Positions 59,122 to 64,000 of a DNA stretch of 64,000 nucleotides are shown in pieces. The stretch spans positions 196,388 through 260,387 of the forward strand of contig NZ_JACOPN010000004.1 in assembly GCF_014287875.1 (NCBI RefSeq), written 5' to 3'. Made by a program: the position numbers and the translations under genes. The notes under the pieces were generated by a model. The model saw nothing but the letters and a program-made list of their open reading frames with translations. It did no database searches and had not been told where the DNA came from. Each line of letters begins with the position of its first letter. Position 1 is the stretch's first letter. This DNA comes from Flintibacter faecis. GTDB lineage: Bacteria > Bacillota > Clostridia > Oscillospirales > Oscillospiraceae.

Positions 59122-61416
59122 TCAGTCGTCCCGTTCCCGGCGGAACAGCCTTTTCAGGGGGTTGCGGCTGCGCTTTTTCTCCAGGCGCTCCAGGGCCCGG
59201 GCGGCCTCTTTGCTGCCACCCTCCGCCGCCTGGTGATAGTATTCCAAAGCGGCCTTCCGGTCACGGGGCAGGCCATAGCCGTGCTCCAGGCACTCCCCCA
59301 GCCAATACTGCCCCCTGGCATAGCCCTGGCGGGCCGACCTGCCGAACCACTCCGCCGCCAGCACCCGGTCCTGCTTCATGGCCACGCCGTGGTAATAGAA
59401 GAATCCCAGGCAGCACTGGGCCCGGGCATCCCCCGCCTCCGCCGCCTGGCGATAGAGTTGGGCGGCTTTGGTCTTGTCCTGCTCCACCCCGGTACCCGTC
59501 TCATAGCACAGGGCCAGGGAGCAGGTGGCGGGGGCATAGCCCATCTCGTGGGCGGCCCGGTACAGCTCCGCCGCCCGCTTCTCGTCCTTCTTCACGCCGC
59601 AGCCCAGGTCATAGCACTCCCCCAGCAGGCTCATGGCCCTGGGATGCCGCTGCTGGGCGGACTTGGCAAACCACTCCGCCGCCTTGTCGTCGTCCTCGTC
59701 CACGCCGATGCCCCGGTAATAGCAATAGCCCAGGTTGCACTGAGCCCGGGCATCTCCCCGCTCTGCCGCCTGGCGGTAGAGGGGCACGGCCCGGGCCTTG
59801 TCCATCTCCACGCCCCGGCCCAGCTCATAGCACAGACCCAGCATACAGGTGGCGGGGGGATAGCCCCCCAGGTGGGCGGCCTCATAAAGCTGCGCCGCCC
59901 GCTTTAACTCCTGCTCCACACCATAGCCATGGTCATAGCACTGCCCCAGCAAAAACTCCGCCCGGTGGCTGCCTGCGGCCACGGCCCTTTGAAACCATTC
60001 CACGGCCGTCTCGTCGCTCTCCTCCACGCCAATGCCCTGGTAGTAGCAATAGCCCAGATTGCACAGGGCCCGGGCGTCCCCCGCCTCCGCCGCCTGGCGG
60101 TAGAGCGCCACCGCTTTATCCAGGTCCCGGTCCACCCCCCGGCCCAGCTCGTAGCACAGGCCAAGGGAACAGGTGCCGGCGATCTCGCCCCGGTCACTGG
60201 CAGCCTGAAACAGTCCCACCGCCCGCACCAGGTCCTGCTCCACGCCAAAGCCCCGGTCATAGCACTCCCCCAGCAGGTTCAGCGCCCGGGGATAGCCGCT
60301 CTTGGCCGCCCTGGCAAACCAGTGGGCGGCCTTTTTGTTGTCCTCGTCCACGCCGATACCCATGTAATAGCAAAAGCCCAGGTTGCAGGCGGCGGGGGGA
60401 TAGCCCGCGTCCGCCCCCACCTGATAGAGCTCCACCGCGTGGGCCAGATCCCGTTCCACGCCCACCCCCGTCTCATAGCACAGGCCCAGGGCGCAGGCAG
60501 CGGGGAGAAAGCCCTGGACATAGGCACGGCGATAGCATTCCGCCGCCTTCCGGCTGTCCTGGGCCGTCCCCCGGCCCATCTCGCAGCAGATGCCATAGAG
60601 ATACAGCCCCCGGGCGCTGTCCTGCTCCGCCGCCTGGCGATAGAGCTGGGCGGCCTTTTCCCGGTCAGGCGTGACCCCGATGCCCTGGTCATAGCACTCC
60701 CCTAACGAGCAGGTCCCCTCGTCATAGCCCTGGCGGTGGGCCTCCTCATACAGACGAAAGGCCTTCACCGGGTCAGCTTCCACCCCGTGGCCGTTCTCAT
60801 AGCACTCTCCCAGCAGGGCCTGGGCCCGGGGATAGCCCTGCTCCGCCGCCAGGGTGAACAGGCGGGCGGCCTCCTCATTGTTCTCCGCCACGGCGATGCC
60901 GTGGTAATAGAAAAAGCCCAGCCGGCACTGGGCGGGGGCAAACCCCTGTTCCGCCGCCGTGCGGTAGAGTTCCAGTGCCTTGTCCTTGTCCTGGGGCACC
61001 CCCCGGCCCATCTCATAGCACAGCCCCAGCTCGCACACGGCGGGGATATACTCCTGCTCCGCCGCCGCCATGTACAGTTCAGCGGCCCTGTCAAAATCCT
61101 GATGGGTGCCCACGCCTCCGGCCCAGCACAGACCGGCCCCATACTGGGCGGCGATATGCCCCCCCTCGGCGGCCTGGTCCAGCCAATAGAAGGCCTGCCG
61201 GTCGTTCTGCTCCGCCCCGCCGCTGCCCTCGTAATAACACATGCCCAGGCGATACTCCGCCTCCAGATCGCCGCTCTCCGCCGCGCTCTGGAGCTCCTGC
61301 AGCCCCGCCCGCTTTTTGGCCGACACTGCGGCCATGCTGTGGATCACGTTTGGGTCGATGTACACCATCATCCCGTCCTGCTCCGCCCCGTCCCAGGGCA
61401 CGCGCTCCTCGTCCAT
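59122..61416 (-). CDS. Giant Sel1-repeat protein (764 aa)
   Basis: 764 residues from the ATG at 61414-61416, behind GGAG; the longer open frame starts in a region with no ribosome site. After a 45-residue acidic head, about 19 Sel1-like repeats of 36 residues follow one another without breaks (A..LGxCYxxGxGVxxDxxKAxxLYxxAAExG), then a basic tail KRSRNPLKRLFRRERDD. There is no signal peptide. The repeats are so regular at the DNA level that recombination within the gene is likely. It is probably a cytoplasmic scaffold. It may be related to the 196-residue Sel1 protein at 10,153. Confidence 0.92.
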   Translation of the reverse strand: MDEERVPWDGAEQDGMMVYIDPNVIHSMAAVSAKKRAGLQELQSAAESGDLEAEYRLGMCYYEGSGGAEQNDRQAFYWLDQAAEGGHIAAQYGAGLCWAGGVGTHQDFDRAAELYMAAAEQEYIPAVCELGLCYEMGRGVPQDKDKALELYRTAAEQGFAPAQCRLGFFYYHGIAVAENNEEAARLFTLAAEQGYPRAQALLGECYENGHGVEADPVKAFRLYEEAHRQGYDEGTCSLGECYDQGIGVTPDREKAAQLYRQAAEQDSARGLYLYGICCEMGRGTAQDSRKAAECYRRAYVQGFLPAACALGLCYETGVGVERDLAHAVELYQVGADAGYPPAACNLGFCYYMGIGVDEDNKKAAHWFARAAKSGYPRALNLLGECYDRGFGVEQDLVRAVGLFQAASDRGEIAGTCSLGLCYELGRGVDRDLDKAVALYRQAAEAGDARALCNLGYCYYQGIGVEESDETAVEWFQRAVAAGSHRAEFLLGQCYDHGYGVEQELKRAAQLYEAAHLGGYPPATCMLGLCYELGRGVEMDKARAVPLYRQAAERGDARAQCNLGYCYYRGIGVDEDDDKAAEWFAKSAQQRHPRAMSLLGECYDLGCGVKKDEKRAAELYRAAHEMGYAPATCSLALCYETGTGVEQDKTKAAQLYRQAAEAGDARAQCCLGFFYYHGVAMKQDRVLAAEWFGRSARQGYARGQYWLGECLEHGYGLPRDRKAALEYYHQAAEGGSKEAARALERLEKKRSRNPLKRLFRRERDD

Positions 61417-61567
61417 AGCATTCCGCTCCTTTCTCTCTTGAAAAAAGTCGCTGCAAGCAGCCTTTCTACTTACAGCGACAAAGTATGATCTGATTTCCAG
61501 AATACGCCTGCCGGTCACTTCTTGCCGGTCCATTATAACATAGCCGGCCCGGGTCTGCAACGCCATG

Positions 61568-61945
61568 TCATTGCGGCAGGGTATCTTTATACTGCTGATA
61601 ATCTCCCTCTGTCACCAGCTTTGTATATGCGCGATAGGCATCCTGAAGCGTCTTGTACTGGTTGGCGGAGGAGCAATATTTTTTATAGCCATAGAGCCCC
61701 ATGTGTTCTGCGACCGCAATGTAATTTCCCACCTTGTTGGTCCGCACCGCAGTGGTCGTCTCTGAGACATAGTATCTTCCGTCCCCGGTCTGGATGATCA
61801 CCGGGATATTCTGTCCGGTGCCAGATCGTTCAGTACGCCGCTGTCCGTCAGGGCCTTGTGCATGTCCTCCCTCAGGTCAATCCGGTGCCCCGTTTTTCCG
61901 CCCCTCCAGTTGAACACAGCGCCGTCTTTCAGGCTGAACGACACC
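61568..61945 (-). pseudogene. Remnant of a surface-type gene with a frameshift
   Basis: The left part encodes 77 residues (IIQTGDGRYYVSETTTAVRTNKVGNYIAVAEHMGLYGYKKYC...). Upstream the same strand encodes FNWRGGKTGHRIDLRED, then KALTDSGVLNDLAP in a frame that ends just before; one missing base near 61,820 would join them. The 5' end is cut off at about 61,945, where a tnpV remnant begins on the other strand. The family is unknown. Insertion and decay of a mobile element is the likely cause. Confidence 0.6.
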
Positions 61946-61947
61946 GC

Positions 61948-62175
61948 GCGATACTGTTCAATGAGCTGGCGCTATCCGACAAGCTCTTTGAGCATTGCGC
62001 CGAGATTGACGAAGCGGCACGAAACCGCATAGAACTGATCGTGCGGTCACTGGCAGAGCAAAACGGCGTGACCGAACAGCTGAAAGCCGAAAATCAGATG
62101 GAGTGGGTACGGCAGATGAACGCTTGCAAGGCACAGGCAGAGGAAGTTGTGAAAGCGGAATTGATTTACGATTGA
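61948..62175 (+). pseudogene. tnpV-like transposon gene, 3' remnant
   Basis: The frame ending at 62175 encodes LSDKLFEHCAEIDEAARNRI and GVTEQLKAENQMEWVRQMN, a match for the C-terminal half of TnpV of Tn4451/Tn5397-like Clostridia elements as I remember it. The part before 61,948 on this frame is antisense to a different gene. The N-terminal half is missing. Confidence 0.7.
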
Positions 62176-62309
62176 GCGAGGAAGTCCGGGCAGAAAACTG
62201 TTCGGACTTTTCTCATGTAGTCCAAAGTTGCGGTAGAACTGTTCACAAGTTTATGGTATAATTTGAATACGAAATTGAGAAACAAATCGGAATTTGAGGA
62301 GAACAATGA

Positions 62310-62801
62310 ATGGCAACATGGAGTGGTATAAGGAAAAAATTGGAAACGGAATATCTGGCTCAAAGTCTGCAAGGTCATATTCAGTATTATGCAACATCAT
62401 ATAGCAGGAGTCACGACCATGAGGGACGGGCGGCGATAAGATATGATGGAAAAGAAATCATCAAGGGATGCTATTGGAACAATTGGGTGAAAGCAGACAT
62501 GTTTCCTCAAGACGAAAAATACGAGAAACGCATGAAAGTAGAAAATGCGTATATGGACGATACAGCTATAAAATTGGGTATTTTTGACCAACGCTGTTTT
62601 TATAATGCGTTTGCAGAGTTTGATAATCAAGATATTGAAGCGAGTCTTAAAAGTGAAAATTTAATCGTAAAAATATTTGCTGTATTGGATAGACGAGTTG
62701 GTAAACGGAGATTAAGAATTATGAAAGAAACTATAATGGAAGAACCAGATACATTCCAAGAGTTTTATGCGATTCGGACAAAAGCAGAAGGACTGTTATA
62801 A
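62310..62801 (+). CDS. SF0329-family protein
   Basis: 163 residues. The N-terminus MATWSGIRKKLETEYLAQSL, then YSRSHDHEGRAAIRYDGKE matches the small conserved SF0329 family of unknown function. Its base composition is much more AT-rich than the genes before 61,500, which fits acquisition with the mobile debris next to it. The ATG lies 9 nt after GAGGAG, and TATAAT near 62,256 may be part of its promoter. It has no linked partner. Confidence 0.8.
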   Translation: MATWSGIRKKLETEYLAQSLQGHIQYYATSYSRSHDHEGRAAIRYDGKEIIKGCYWNNWVKADMFPQDEKYEKRMKVENAYMDDTAIKLGIFDQRCFYNAFAEFDNQDIEASLKSENLIVKIFAVLDRRVGKRRLRIMKETIMEEPDTFQEFYAIRTKAEGLL

Positions 62802-63089
62802 ATCTCGATTTGTCGAGAAGTTAAGCCGGAGCAAATCCCTTTAGGAACGAAAGGGCGCACTTCTATACTCTCCTATCGGGAGTATCGTGCGTCCTGGGTC
62901 GCTTCATTCCCGGTCAGCAGAAGAAAACTGCATGATCGAGAATGTTGCGTCACGACCTTCCGTCAAGGAAGCTACACTCCCTTGCGCCGCTTGTGCGTCT
63001 ATCCCTTGTGGACTTGCCGTCCGCAAACGGTTTTGACAAACCGTTCGCCGCCAGCAAGTTGCAAAAGAAGTATGATGGAGGTACTCAAT

Positions 63090-63776
63090 TTGAAAAGAGC
63101 TGCAAAAATAGTTTTGATAGGAGTCTGCTTCGGCTTGATTTTGTTATTTCTTAAAATTATTTTTAGGATTGATGATGCAGCTTTTATGCATGGTTATTGG
63201 ATTGCAGCGGTTGCCATTGTATTAGGCGCTGTGTTAATCAATGTATGTTACAATCTAATTTATTTTAACAAAGTCAAGAAAATTGCAAAGTTGCTGAGTG
63301 AAGAAAAGCCACAGGAATACATTGACGGTATAGAAAATTTGCTAAAAACCGCAAAAGGGAAAACATTAAGAAATATCTTAGAATTAAATTTGGCTGCTGG
63401 ATACATCGAGATAAAACAATTTGATATAGCAATTCCTATGCTGGAAAAATTATCCCATGAGCGGCTGAGCGGTTCTTCTGTTAATGTAGTTCATAAAATC
63501 AACCTTTGCTTGAGCTATTTTGAAACTGCCCAGTATGAAAAAGCAATTACAATATACAACGAAAACCAAGGACTTTTTCAACAATATAGACATCACAAAA
63601 TCTACGGCGGAAACATAGCCATACTTGATATAATAGCAGCAATTATAAATGAGCAATATAATCAGGCAGAAGAATTGCTGGATACAGCAAAGAAAATGTA
63701 TGATGATCCTCGATTGCAAAAATCGTTTCGAGAAATTCTTGATATATTAAAGAAAGAAAAGGCGGAAAATCACTAA
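63090..63776 (+). CDS. Membrane-anchored TPR-like protein
   Basis: 228 residues from a TTG at 63090 with GGAGG 8 nt upstream (ATGs at 63072 and 63075 are alternatives). Two N-terminal membrane helices (about 5-25 and 35-60) precede a cytoplasmic helical region that looks like TPR pairs: LELNLAAGYIEIKQFDIAIPMLEKL and INLCLSYFETAQYEKAITIYN. AT-rich composition. No family is recognised. The 288 nt before it (62802-63089) hold no gene; they contain a GGAGTA/TACTCC-type hairpin and look like mobile-element flank. Confidence 0.7.
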   Translation: MKRAAKIVLIGVCFGLILLFLKIIFRIDDAAFMHGYWIAAVAIVLGAVLINVCYNLIYFNKVKKIAKLLSEEKPQEYIDGIENLLKTAKGKTLRNILELNLAAGYIEIKQFDIAIPMLEKLSHERLSGSSVNVVHKINLCLSYFETAQYEKAITIYNENQGLFQQYRHHKIYGGNIAILDIIAAIINEQYNQAEELLDTAKKMYDDPRLQKSFREILDILKKEKAENH

Positions 63777-63802
63777 CATCTTTAACTCAATACGGAAAAT
63801 TA

Positions 63803-63848
63803 GACCGTTGACTGGTCGCACTATGCGAAAAGTTGACGGTCTTTTTTT
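63803..63848 (+). terminator. Terminator of the TPR-like gene
   Basis: GACCGT...ACGGTC stem (63803-63808, 63836-63841) followed by seven T. Confidence 0.7.
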
Positions 63849-63993
63849 ATCCCCAAAATCAAAAAAGGAGGTCACGAAACAGATAATGTACAATAACTTG
63901 CGCAAATTAAAAAGAGCATAAAAGAAGACATAGCTTGCAGGCTCTGGTAGAATGAAGTTACCACACAAACATTCGAAAGGAGCAAGCAAACTA

Positions 63994-64000
63994 TGTCCGA
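63994..64000 (+). CDS. Start of an unidentified gene (cut by window edge)
   Basis: GAAAGGAG (63976-63983) stands 10 nt before an ATG at 63994, and the frame runs into the edge. The interval 63,849-63,993 also has AAAGGAGG (63866-63873) ahead of an 11-codon frame (MYNNLRKLKRA), which looks like the decayed start of an XRE-type regulator. Confidence 0.4.

Overview
The window looks like a chromosome segment of a high-GC, spore-forming Bacillota (Clostridia), most like the Oscillospiraceae group of gut anaerobes (Flavonifractor/Lawsonibacter/Oscillibacter type). The reasons are strong AGGAGG ribosome sites, frequent GTG and TTG starts, sigma-A promoters, the sporulation gene yunB, a cotJC remnant, a Bacillota-like RNase P RNA, and dispersed GC-rich palindromic repeats of a kind I associate with that family. 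The taxonomic call is inference; there is no 16S gene here.

Positions 1-20,960 are a defence island. On the minus strand lies a type I restriction-modification operon (fic, a winged-helix gene, hsdM, hsdS, three small genes, hsdR running off the left edge). It abuts a 5'-truncated cotJC. Next is a compact four-gene operon that I cannot match to a named system: a WYL regulator, a membrane protein with an HNH-like nuclease motif, a YkgJ-type cysteine-cluster protein and a Gly/Ala-zipper membrane protein. Then come a Sel1 protein, an XRE regulator, an MntA-HepT toxin-antitoxin pair, a SulP transporter, and a type I-C CRISPR locus (cas3-cas5-cas8c/cas11c-cas7). In that locus cas4 is wrecked and cas1, cas2 and the leader are gone.

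Positions 21,000-38,300 hold metabolic, signalling and transport genes: oleate hydratase, a small ribbon-helix-helix regulator beside a perfect palindrome, two c-di-GMP enzymes, TraX, a DcuS/DcuR-like two-component pair next to a GltS-type symporter, an orphan TAXI solute-binding lipoprotein, and a second solute-binding lipoprotein translationally coupled to a hybrid histidine kinase. A GIY-YIG protein and a ZIP metal transporter follow.

The most striking gene is at 39,399-42,533: a secreted protein of 1044 residues. Its predicted mature N-terminus is a ubiquitin domain about 70% identical to eukaryotic ubiquitin. A long beta-helix-like repeat rod and three C-terminal SLH (cell-wall-binding) domains follow. 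The gene overlaps a TetR-family regulator by 4 nt. A repeat-rich spacer of about 0.8 kb follows.

Positions 43,351-61,416 are mostly conserved genes: ligA, vanZ-like, yunB, an aluminium-resistance/methionine gamma-lyase-like PLP enzyme, three tandem M42 aminopeptidases, murD, rnpB, a NhaD-type antiporter with a cytidylate-kinase-like gene, tRNA-Gly(CCC), an acyl carrier protein, rnc, and a 764-residue Sel1-repeat protein. From about 61,570 to the end the sequence becomes AT-richer and contains mobile-element debris (tnpV remnant, frameshifted gene) and small accessory genes.

All calls are from reading the sequence and remembered family features; no database search was run.
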